Source: an uncultured Ferrimonas sp.
GTDB lineage: Bacteria; Pseudomonadota; Gammaproteobacteria; Enterobacterales; Shewanellaceae
Length of the DNA stretch: 64,000 nucleotides
Assembly: GCF_947489035.1 (NCBI RefSeq)
Contig: NZ_CANLCI010000010.1
Coordinates: forward strand, 1 to 64,000
Direction of reading: 5' to 3'
Shown here: positions 1-7,895 of the stretch, in pieces
Numbering within the stretch: the first letter of the stretch is position 1
How the letters are laid out: each line of letters begins with the position of its first letter
Translations under genes and position numbers: made by a program
The notes under the pieces: model-generated
Seen by the model: only the letters and a program-made list of their open reading frames with translations
Databases searched by the model: none
Told to the model about the DNA's origin: nothing

Positions 1-490
<490 letters not shown>

Positions 491-744
491 CCATATATGG
501 ACGCCCCGGTTTTTGCCAGTCTGATAACGTTCGGTTCGCGACCATATATCCGGCGTCGTAATGGCCTTGCGACCGCGCCTTGATGTAATCCGAACCCTAG
601 CTCCTAATCACTACATCGGCATCAACACTGTGCCATGGTCAAGATCAGGTTCAACTAGGGACGGTTAACCGTTTTTTCATCAGTTCCGGCAAACTCGGAG
701 GGCAGTGTTCTCCCTGTCAATTACTTGATAAAAGCCTGTTCAGG
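491..744 (-). other. Non-coding 3' flank of the IS110 element, possible bridge RNA
   Basis: About 250 bases without a convincing reading frame, between the transposase stop and the IS3 remnant. In IS1111-type elements this position encodes a structured guide (bridge) RNA. I did not derive a secondary structure, so the assignment rests on position and subgroup only. Confidence 0.3.
497..507 (+). repeat. IS110/IS1111 subterminal inverted repeat, copy 1
   Basis: ATGGACGCCCC; its exact reverse complement is at 1850-1860 on the other side of the transposase gene. Likely a recombinase recognition sequence. Confidence 0.6.
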
Positions 745-1779
745 CTACGCCTTAACAAAGGCTAAGCTTGCATCAAACCGGCACCCTTTTGACAAAATAC
801 ACCATGAAATTCGAGCCAGTTTGTTCGCAAGAGCGACCGTAGCTTTGTGCTTACCTCGACGCTCAATGAGTTGGCGAACCCAGCTGCCAAGTGGGTCATC
901 CCGCTTGTCGATAAATCTGATGACTGCCCTTGCACCATGTATAAGCAAGACACGTAGATCTTTATTTCCATGCTTCGTTATGGCACCGAGTTTCGACTTC
1001 CCGCCAGAGCTGTGCTGACTTGGTATTAACCCACACCACGCTGATAGCTGACGGCCATTTTGAAACTGCTTACCATCCCCAACCTCACTGATTAGTGCAG
1101 CGGCGCAAATGGGACCGAATCCTGGTACTTCGAGTAGCGATTGGTAACTATCTTGCTGCTTGCAGAGAGCTGCAATTTGGCAGGAGAGCTCTTCTATATC
1201 GCCATTTAATAATCGGATGTCGTCAGCTAAACCAGCCAATAGACTCCGCATTGTTGCTGTCAGCCCATTGGTAGGCTCAGCAATAGCATCAGGCACTGCT
1301 TCTAGCAGGGTTGTTATTCCTTGCGGGAATACAACACCGTACTCCATTGCCAATGCCCGAATCTGATTGGAAGTGGCTGTGCGTTGCTCAACCCTTCTTG
1401 AACGTACGCACCTTAGTGCCTTGATATCTTGCTGCTCTGTGGATTTTACCGACACAGCATGAATACTCGGGCGCTGTGCTGCCTCACAGATTGCTAGTGC
1501 ATCATTAACGTCATTTTTTTGGTGGTGCGTAAATGGCTTAACCGCCTGTGCAGGCAACAATAGTGGTTTAAATCCCATCTCCAGCAATGTCCGTCCCCAA
1601 TGATGGGCGGATGCACAGGCTTCCATCGCGATTACTGTACCCTCCGGAAACTGTCTGATTACATGAAGTAGTTTGCTTCGAGCAACCTTACGGTTCCATT
1701 TGATGCTGCCATCATCACGCAGCACACAGACTTGAAAAACGTTCTTTGCGAGATCGATGCCGGCTGTCTTAATATTCAT
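745..1779 (-). CDS. IS110-family transposase
   Basis: A 344-residue DEDD transposase of the IS110 family, full length. The N-terminal RuvC-like domain opens with GIDLAKNVFQVCV carrying the first acidic residue; further acidic residues are in AMEAC and KNDVNDALA. The C-terminal transposase-20 domain shows the helix-hairpin-helix-like VPGFGPICAAAL and the conserved NGRQLSAWCGLIPSQ, with the family's serine region in SSGGKSKLG. These enzymes move a circular intermediate under RNA guidance without creating target duplications. No stop or frameshift is visible, so the element may be active. The start is the first ATG of the conserved N-terminus. Confidence 0.93.
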   Translation of the reverse strand: MNIKTAGIDLAKNVFQVCVLRDDGSIKWNRKVARSKLLHVIRQFPEGTVIAMEACASAHHWGRTLLEMGFKPLLLPAQAVKPFTHHQKNDVNDALAICEAAQRPSIHAVSVKSTEQQDIKALRCVRSRRVEQRTATSNQIRALAMEYGVVFPQGITTLLEAVPDAIAEPTNGLTATMRSLLAGLADDIRLLNGDIEELSCQIAALCKQQDSYQSLLEVPGFGPICAAALISEVGDGKQFQNGRQLSAWCGLIPSQHSSGGKSKLGAITKHGNKDLRVLLIHGARAVIRFIDKRDDPLGSWVRQLIERRGKHKATVALANKLARISWCILSKGCRFDASLAFVKA

Positions 1780-1849
1780 GGTGGGCGCTCCTTCTAGCGA
1801 ATTAGCATTGCGTGGCTAATTCTGGCGCATTGTGACGCCGTCTATGGGA

Positions 1850-1860
1850 GGGGCGTCCAT
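1850..1860 (-). repeat. IS110/IS1111 subterminal inverted repeat, copy 2
   Basis: GGGGCGTCCAT, reverse complement of 497-507, about 70 bases upstream of the transposase start. Confidence 0.6.
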
Positions 1861-1872
1861 CACATCACTACA

Positions 1873-1992
1873 GTAGGAGGTATCTCTGGAGAGGCCCATG
1901 ACCTTGCAAGCTTTGGATACATTGCGCAGTTCTTCAGCCAAGTTGAGCAAACCGAGCTTGTGTTTGATGATTTGTTGATTACTCTCGTACAT
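1873..1992 (-). pseudogene. IS481-family transposase, N-terminal fragment
   Basis: Forty residues starting MYESNQQII and containing the helix-turn-helix of IS481-type transposases (GLLNLAEEL, VSKACKVMGLSRDT), then diverging at the IS110 end. The ATG at 1992 has an AGAGG ribosome site. The open frame could extend upstream to 2061, but similarity starts at 1992. The catalytic domain is missing and is not found left of the IS110 element, so this is a relic truncated by insertion or deletion. Confidence 0.75.
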
Positions 1993-2168
1993 GAGGGTTG
2001 CCTCTTCTTTGATGAGCGTTTGGTCACTTTCAATCAAAGGAGGTAACCCTCGGTTTTTCAAACCAAAGTGTCAGATCTGGTCTGAACTAATACAATTCAA
2101 TGCTCGGGCTTTTCGTATTTTAGCCTCAGTGAAATGGCTAATTTAGTCAGTTTCGGCGTAACAGGAAC

Positions 2169-3356
2169 CTAGTTTTTCTTCACCACTTGCTGTTCGGTCA
2201 TAAGCTGGGTAAACGCCTTACCATCCTGACGTGCTGCGTTGATCACATAAGGCGCGTAGATATCAAACAGCATTTTGGTATTGCTGTGGCCGAGCATCTG
2301 CGAGATATAGAGTGGATTCTCATGGGCGGCCATGTGCAGTACTGCCGCAGTATGTCGGGTCTCATAAGGGCGGCGTTTGGTTAGGCGCGCTTTGGTCAAC
2401 GTTGGGTACCAGATGTGGCGGCTAACGTAATGCGTACTGAGTGGTGTGCCAATTGGCGTCGTAAAGACAAAGTTGCTGCTGTCGAGTTCGTTTCGACTTT
2501 TGGCTGCCATGACGCGCTGCAGCGCTTGATAGACTGGTTCGCTCATGCGCAAATCTCGACGTGACTTAGGGGTTTTGACCACGGTCAGTTGATCTTTCAC
2601 CCAGTTCTTTCGCACCTTGATGAGGTGATGATTGAAATCGAGGTGTTCCACTTGCAGGCCGTGCACTTCGCAACTGCGCAGGCCAGTAAAGAAACGCACG
2701 ACGTAGTAGTCGTGCCATTTCGGATCAACGCAATCTAAAAAGCGCTTCACTTCTTCGACGGTCATTGGGTTTGAGTCGGCCTTTTCTTCGCGTAGCGCCT
2801 TGTATAAGCGAAACGGGTAGGGAAAGCCTAACTCTTCCGCGCCGCGACTGACGATGCTGATCAACGGCCCAAGGATGTTGTTAATGCGAGCGTTGGATAA
2901 GGCTCGGCTGCCATCGGCTTTGGTGAGATTAACCAGGCCATCGCGAAAGGTTTCGAGCTGCCCCAAAGTGATCTCATTCATCAGCGTGTTACCGAAATCG
3001 GCAAACAGGTACTTCTCGAGGTTAATCTCGACGGTGCGATAGTAGGTCGCTTGCCAGCGGTGGGCTTGGCGCGCTAACCAGTCGCGGGCGTAACGATCAA
3101 AGTAGGGAAAATGTGCCTCTGGATTACGGTCGCGCTCCAGCTGCTCAAACAGGGCAACTTTGCGGCTGTTGGGAAAGAAATCCCGATAGCTGAAGGTGCC
3201 TAGGTCGATTTGCGCGTTGATCTGCTTCAACGTCTGCTGACAGGCTTTCAGGTTTTTCGGTGTGGCTTGCAGGCCAGAGCTTTCCCGAAAACGCTGACCG
3301 TAGATGTGTAAGTCGTACTGAATGACTCCGTTTGGGCGCACGCGGATATTGGCCAT
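2169..3356 (-). CDS. Tyrosine recombinase / phage-type integrase
   Basis: A 395-residue integrase with an N-terminal arm-DNA-binding domain of the DUF3596 type (about 1-75), a SAM-like core-binding domain (about 85-185) and a C-terminal catalytic domain. Catalytic residues visible are Arg227 (TGLRSCE), Lys261 or Lys264, Arg334 in YETRHT (Tyr331 at the usual His position, common in phage integrases), His357 (LGHSNT) and Tyr367 (DIYAPY), with the expected ten-residue His-Tyr spacing. It should therefore be competent for strand exchange. It follows the four-gene recombinase operon on the same strand after a 429-base gap containing tandem repeats and palindromes, suggesting separate control. It presumably integrates and excises the island, but no att repeats were identified. 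Confidence 0.92.
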   Translation of the reverse strand: MANIRVRPNGVIQYDLHIYGQRFRESSGLQATPKNLKACQQTLKQINAQIDLGTFSYRDFFPNSRKVALFEQLERDRNPEAHFPYFDRYARDWLARQAHRWQATYYRTVEINLEKYLFADFGNTLMNEITLGQLETFRDGLVNLTKADGSRALSNARINNILGPLISIVSRGAEELGFPYPFRLYKALREEKADSNPMTVEEVKRFLDCVDPKWHDYYVVRFFTGLRSCEVHGLQVEHLDFNHHLIKVRKNWVKDQLTVVKTPKSRRDLRMSEPVYQALQRVMAAKSRNELDSSNFVFTTPIGTPLSTHYVSRHIWYPTLTKARLTKRRPYETRHTAAVLHMAAHENPLYISQMLGHSNTKMLFDIYAPYVINAARQDGKAFTQLMTEQQVVKKN

Positions 3357-3388
3357 TTCTAGCCCTCCTCAGATAGATCTGTCCCTAT

Positions 3389-3419
3389 CCGATGGCGCGC
3401 CGTATAATGCGCCCATCGG
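3389..3419. promoter_or_regulatory. Palindrome around TATAAT before integrase gene
   Basis: CCGATGG at 3389-3395 and CCATCGG at 3413-3419 flank GTATAATG at 3402-3409. It lies about 35-65 bases upstream of the integrase start. A likely operator or autoregulatory site. Confidence 0.4.
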
Positions 3420-3540
3420 CTGGACTGGGTTTAAGTGCTCTGCAGCCGATACGGGGTAGGGCGGTTGCCGCCGTCCTATCCCAACTGCTTTATTGATAGT
3501 TGTACCATTAGATGCTGATTTCGCAGCTATTGGTCATTAA

Positions 3541-3573
3541 CTATACACTCACTATACATGTACTATACATGCA
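3541..3573 (+). repeat. Three tandem 11-bp repeats (CTATACAYKYA)
   Basis: Three head-to-tail units CTATACACTCA, CTATACATGTA and CTATACATGCA (3541-3551, 3552-3562, 3563-3573). The 11-bp period is about one helical turn, as expected for cooperative protein binding on one DNA face. They are immediately followed by GCTGTATATTTGTACAG. Confidence 0.6.
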
Positions 3574-3785
3574 GCTGTATATTTGTACAGTTCAGGTGTG
3601 CTGATTTTATTTCCCTTCGTTTCCTTTTCGCGCTGATTAGGTGTCGCCGCTGATCACAGCGCTGTGTTCTCACATGAGTTAACTTACCGCCCCAAAGCGC
3701 ATGGCCGAACGAGCAGCCAGTATCGCGCAATCAAGCGGTCACACTCTCAGCAGTTTACCTACCCACCGCCGCGTTAATTCTTGCG

Positions 3786-5036
3786 CTAAATATCCAGCAG
3801 ATCGTCATAACCAAACAGATCCACTTGGCCTTCAGATTGTGGCTCGTCGCTGATCTGTTTTAGATAGTCGCAATAAAGCGCGATCATCTCTGGCTGTTTT
3901 TCCGGCTCTGGAAGCAGTGGGATGAAAGCGTAAGGCTTTTGGTTGTTGTAAAAGACCAGTTGGTGCGAACCATCACTGAATAATTCAATTCGAAGTACGA
4001 TGTTGCGATCGTCGATAACGCCCTGAAGTTTGACTGCATTGATGTCGTTTAACTGCAGCGAGTAAAGTGTACTGACGTTACTGGGCTTCATTTCGAGCAC
4101 CGCCGGCAGATCGGCCATTTTATGATTATCCGTGGTGGCGCTGATCATCAAGCGGTTGTCGTGAACCAATAGGAAGCTACGTTGGTTTTTTTTGACTTCA
4201 ACGATTTTTTGGTAAGCCTTGATCTCCTGTTTAAAGGCGATCCCGTCAGTGATAAATGCAACCACCGTCTGCGTGGTGTTGATTGCCGCTTGAAAAGAAT
4301 CGATGTTAGCGATTTGATAGGCGTGGCTGCTGGTGTCTGTTTTGATCAACAGTTTATCGCCAACCTGCATCAACCCCATCTTCTGGGTATTGCTTTGGGT
4401 GATTTTACGGATGCTGGTTAACGCTTGCTCCGTTACCGCCGCATCGCAGTTCAGTGTTTCCGCCAGTGGACTGTGTACCTCGCTGATCACACCGGAGCGA
4501 AGCACCGTGATTTTGTCGCAACCCGGATTCAGTTTGACGATGTCAAACGGGCACTGCGGCGAAAGCTGCTCGGCAAGCAGAGCAAATTGACTGACATCGT
4601 GCATTGTTGGGCTGACGCTTGATTGCCACTCTTGGCTTTGCAGATGCGCTTTTACAGGAGGTTGGCTGTAAGTGTGGCGATATTGATCCAGATGGGGAAA
4701 GCTGATCTCGATCAAACCGTCCCCTTGAGGGGTAAACAACAGTGTTAGCGCTTGAGGGGAAGGCGTTTTTAAGATGGTCTCCACAAAGTCAGCGACGATA
4801 GCGAATTGCATTGGCACCGACCACGTCCAATTCGCGATTTCGATATCCACTTGTGAGGTTTGACTGTGATCACTGGTGAGAAATCGCATCCGCTTTAGCT
4901 GTGGATCGGCGCATACCGTCATCAGTTGATGACCCTCTTTAGCGCGCGGTCGACTGATGCTCAGAATATCGATAAGTTGCTTGACATTCTCGTTGCTCAA
5001 CACCACGGTGAGCGGCTTTAACATTTTACTTTTCAT
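3786..5036 (-). CDS. Putative divergent DNA sliding-clamp-like (DnaN-fold) protein
   Basis: A 416-residue protein without an obvious named family. Reading it by eye, three successive segments follow the pattern of bacterial beta-clamp domains. About 35-125: strands ending QTSQVDIEI, then FAIVADFVETILK and a two-strand unit. About 145-250: an opening helix, then AVTEQALTSIRKI and DKLLIKTD. About 255-375: the segments FKQEIKAYQKIVEV, DNRLMISATT and YSLQLNDINAVKL, closing with KPYAFIPLLP, where DnaN ends YVVMPMRL. This is fold-level pattern matching, not a detected homology. The C-terminus (402-416) carries QVDLF at 404-408, which fits the beta-clamp-binding consensus QL[SD]LF. It is last in a four-gene operon, 15 bases after the giant recombinase, so a role in replication-linked transposition or excision is inferred. 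Confidence 0.45.
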   Translation of the reverse strand: MKSKMLKPLTVVLSNENVKQLIDILSISRPRAKEGHQLMTVCADPQLKRMRFLTSDHSQTSQVDIEIANWTWSVPMQFAIVADFVETILKTPSPQALTLLFTPQGDGLIEISFPHLDQYRHTYSQPPVKAHLQSQEWQSSVSPTMHDVSQFALLAEQLSPQCPFDIVKLNPGCDKITVLRSGVISEVHSPLAETLNCDAAVTEQALTSIRKITQSNTQKMGLMQVGDKLLIKTDTSSHAYQIANIDSFQAAINTTQTVVAFITDGIAFKQEIKAYQKIVEVKKNQRSFLLVHDNRLMISATTDNHKMADLPAVLEMKPSNVSTLYSLQLNDINAVKLQGVIDDRNIVLRIELFSDGSHQLVFYNNQKPYAFIPLLPEPEKQPEMIALYCDYLKQISDEPQSEGQVDLFGYDDLLDI

Positions 5037-5051
5037 AACGTTGTCCTCAGT

Positions 5052-7895
5052 TTATTGAGTCAAAAAGTCGCAATAGAGCGACACAAGTTGCTTGATGGGG
5101 AAATGCGAAGCGCTAAGCTCAATCGCGATTTGGCTTTGGCCTTGGTTCATCAGCGAGCGCGGTGGAAGCAGTTGGTGTGGTAGGCGAACCTCCTTAGTTA
5201 GCCGATTGAACAGGGTGTTGGATTGGGTTTTGCGGTTGGCGTAAAGGGTGATGCGGGCCTGAAGTAGCCCAAAGGTGTTGTTGCCAGTTAGGGTGGCCAC
5301 AAAGTCGATTGCCGCGCTGTCGGCGTTAAACCAGCGTTTGACAACAACCCCTTTGCCTTGTTGATAAGTCAGTGTGAATTGGCGCAATGTTTCGGAAAAC
5401 CAGCGACGCTGTTTGGGCGTTAGCGCCAACGCCTGGTAGCGACCGGTATGGTTAAAGGCCGCATTAATCAGCTCCCAGCTGATGGGCACAGCTGCGGTAT
5501 CGTTTGGTGATGGCTGGCGTTGTGCGCGGTACAACTGCAACAGCAAGTAGTCGATAAAGCCGCGTTGGCCTTGTTGGATTAGCGTGCTCAGCCAAAGACG
5601 GTTTAGCGCCTTAAGCGGCAATAGCGCTGCAGGCGAGTTAGTGCCTTGCCGATGTTTTCGAAGGACGTAAGCTCGGAGTGCCTGGGGAGCAAGTTCAACC
5701 GCTTGGTTTTTCCGTTGTTGACGAACGCCAATGTCAGGATTGGGCTGCAGCTTTTTTAGGTGCCGTGAGAGATCGTTACTGCCCGGTGCTAGCCCTAAGA
5801 CAAAACGCAGCTCCCACTTTTCGAACAACGTTTTCTCCGGCAATAAAAACAGCCGCATGCGTTCGTGCCCATGCAGGTAGCTTTTACGGGTCGTCGCATG
5901 ATGACTGTGCCCCAGCATCGTGCCGACCAAGCCAAACAGCACCGCGTCGTTGAGGTGCTCAATCGACTCCCCTTGATGGTGCGCACTAAAGCGTTGATAG
6001 GCATGATCGTAGCTGGCCGTATCGTAGTTGAGTTCAGACACTGGCGCGCTTGGGCCACGGCGCAGTAGGCGAACTTGTTCGGTGAGCAACTGTGCGCCAC
6101 TGTGGCGCAGATGATGAAAGCGAATGTCACTTTGGGTAACCCACTGCAGTGCTTTAGATACCACCGCGAGGTAACGTGAAATGCGAGTGGATACTGCCTC
6201 TGTGGCAAAGCCAATCAATGGGGCATCGGCGTCAGCGCCTTGTTTGATCACAAGCAATAGGCGTAGCCAGTAAGCGCAACTCTCTGGGAGGCTGAGATAT
6301 ACCTCTCGTCGGCGCCGATTTTTGGTTTTGCCCTCGGCCGTATTGCCGATTATTAATTGAAACGTACTCTTGCTGCCGGGCATTGAGCGAACGTCACGCA
6401 TACGCAAGCGAGCCACTTCGCCGCTGCGTAGAGCGCCGTAAAACCCTAATATCGCGCCGATAACAGCAAACAAGGTGATCAGTGCCGAATCACTTTTGGT
6501 TTCAAATAAGCACTCGATGGTTTTGCCAAATTCCAGTGGCGACACTCGGTTGGGATTGATCGAGAGAGAGGTGGTCGAGCTTTCAATCTGTTCGAGTTGC
6601 AGTGCCTCGGTCAGCTCAAAGGTGGCCATGAAACGCAGCAGGTAGGACAGGTGGGTGCGCTGCGAATCGTTCTCGGCTGCCTCGGTGAGTCGCTGTGCCC
6701 ATGCGGTAATGGCCTCTTCATCGGCACAGGCGGCTAATGGCAGTGGGTGGGACTCGAGCAGCCCATCCAAACTGGTGTAGATTGCAATGGATGACTGGGC
6801 CAACTTCTCTTTCGTTTTGCCACCAAAGATGAGCAGACTCTTGGTCTGCTCGTACACGACGTAAGGCAATACGTTGTTGGCTTCGATAACCGGAGCCGAC
6901 TGCTCCAACAATCCATCAAAATTGTGTTTGCCGCGCTTACGGATGGAATCGAGCAGCGCTTTGTGGGGCCACTTTGGGGTGTTGTTGCCGCCAGTGGCGT
7001 GGCTCACTTTCGGCGTTGACCAAATAGAGGCGCGTGCCGGTTTGCTGTTGGGCGTGGTTAATGCCGGCTTAAGCAAGCGGGCTCGTGGGATGGCCGCACT
7101 CAATTCTGGGTGACTCCAGTCTCTCAGCGTGGGCATGTCGAACCCATGTGCGATATGCCAGTAGGCTTGAATGAGTACCGTCAATTCGTGTTTCGATAGC
7201 GGCTCAAAATAGAGTGGCGCCTCCGACAGCGTGCAATTGATTGCCGCCAGTAGCCTTATCTCGCTGCTTTTGTCGCCTTGCTGATGGTGCTGTTTGAGTC
7301 GTTGCCAGCCGAACAGGTCGACGCCGTAGCTGGCGGCATGGGCAGTACCGTTTGCCAAGTCGCGTCCGAGCTCGAAATAGACGATTGGGGTATCACCATC
7401 GATGATCGCTACTGCATGGGGAACATTGATGATGCTAACCAGATGACGTAGTGGCAGCGGCGCAATCTGAGTAAGGAAATACAACGCGGTGACGCCAATA
7501 TCGAGCCTGTTGGAGACCGTATCGCCTTTAAGGATGGGAGCCAGTGCGATTTTCAATTTAGCGACTCGGTGCCCCTGTGTGGCCAACGCGCTAAAGCGTT
7601 GTTGCTCTTGTTGATGCAGGGTTTTCTGAACGCTTGTGGGGACGGTCCAACCAAGCACGTGGATCAGATAGGCCAAGATCGCATGCAGTGCTGCCTGATG
7701 AGACTGATGCTGAGAAAAATGCTGCTCGATTAACCCTTTGGCTTCTCTCAGCGCCTCATTCGTCAGTGTTTTACGTCGCTGCTGTGGCAGTTGTGTCCAG
7801 CGATTGAGTAGCCAGATTAAGCTCGCTGGTTCAATCGGTGCCGCGCCCGATTGTCGATTGAACTGCAGGATGTGCTGCGCCAGTGCGTTAATCAT
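5052..7895 (-). CDS. Giant tyrosine recombinase (947 aa)
   Basis: Central catalytic domain of the phage-integrase fold (about 450-685) with every key residue: Arg490 (YGALRSGEV), Lys523 or Lys525 (EGKTKNRRR), His594 and Arg597 (FHHLRHSG), His663 (MLGHSHH) and Tyr673 (RKSYLHG), His-Tyr spacing 10. It should be catalytically active. It is more than twice normal length: about 440 residues precede the domain and about 270 follow it, neither recognised. The end (LYCDFL at 940-945, then TQ) resembles the tail of the next protein (LYCDYL). Residues 191-196 read GVDLFG, close to that protein's QVDLFG. Its ATG overlaps the stop of the preceding gene (ATGA), implying translational coupling. Confidence 0.8.
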   Translation of the reverse strand: MINALAQHILQFNRQSGAAPIEPASLIWLLNRWTQLPQQRRKTLTNEALREAKGLIEQHFSQHQSHQAALHAILAYLIHVLGWTVPTSVQKTLHQQEQQRFSALATQGHRVAKLKIALAPILKGDTVSNRLDIGVTALYFLTQIAPLPLRHLVSIINVPHAVAIIDGDTPIVYFELGRDLANGTAHAASYGVDLFGWQRLKQHHQQGDKSSEIRLLAAINCTLSEAPLYFEPLSKHELTVLIQAYWHIAHGFDMPTLRDWSHPELSAAIPRARLLKPALTTPNSKPARASIWSTPKVSHATGGNNTPKWPHKALLDSIRKRGKHNFDGLLEQSAPVIEANNVLPYVVYEQTKSLLIFGGKTKEKLAQSSIAIYTSLDGLLESHPLPLAACADEEAITAWAQRLTEAAENDSQRTHLSYLLRFMATFELTEALQLEQIESSTTSLSINPNRVSPLEFGKTIECLFETKSDSALITLFAVIGAILGFYGALRSGEVARLRMRDVRSMPGSKSTFQLIIGNTAEGKTKNRRRREVYLSLPESCAYWLRLLLVIKQGADADAPLIGFATEAVSTRISRYLAVVSKALQWVTQSDIRFHHLRHSGAQLLTEQVRLLRRGPSAPVSELNYDTASYDHAYQRFSAHHQGESIEHLNDAVLFGLVGTMLGHSHHATTRKSYLHGHERMRLFLLPEKTLFEKWELRFVLGLAPGSNDLSRHLKKLQPNPDIGVRQQRKNQAVELAPQALRAYVLRKHRQGTNSPAALLPLKALNRLWLSTLIQQGQRGFIDYLLLQLYRAQRQPSPNDTAAVPISWELINAAFNHTGRYQALALTPKQRRWFSETLRQFTLTYQQGKGVVVKRWFNADSAAIDFVATLTGNNTFGLLQARITLYANRKTQSNTLFNRLTKEVRLPHQLLPPRSLMNQGQSQIAIELSASHFPIKQLVSLYCDFLTQ

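Larger units (their letters stand above)
491..1872 (-). mobile_element. IS110-family insertion sequence (IS1111-like)
   Basis: One full-length IS110-type transposase gene with a long non-coding flank on its 3' side (491-744) and a short one on its 5' side (1780-1872). An 11-bp inverted repeat (ATGGACGCCCC at 497-507, complement at 1850-1860) lies near both ends. Subterminal repeats of this kind are characteristic of the IS1111 subgroup, and IS110 elements proper lack them. In that subgroup the bridge RNA that guides target choice is encoded downstream of the transposase, which would be the 491-744 segment here. Exact ends are inferred. The left end abuts an IS3 remnant and the right end an IS481 remnant. 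Confidence 0.7.
3357..3785. promoter_or_regulatory. Regulatory intergenic region upstream of integrase
   Basis: No plausible gene. It holds three symmetric or repeated elements: GATAG...CTATC (3372-3388), a palindrome CCGATGG...CCATCGG (3389-3419) surrounding a TATAAT, and a GC-rich hairpin in 3453-3482 (GGGTAGG/CCTATCCC). Three tandem 11-bp repeats lie at 3541-3573. Their position just upstream of the integrase start suggests promoter, operator and possibly recombinase arm sites. Confidence 0.5.

Noticed and set aside
640..660. GGTTCAA-like sequence as a tRNA T-arm
   Set aside because: No cloverleaf can be completed around it; no tRNA gene was found in the window.
3541..3573. The tandem repeats as a CRISPR array
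   Set aside because: Eleven-bp head-to-tail units with no spacers and no cas genes.
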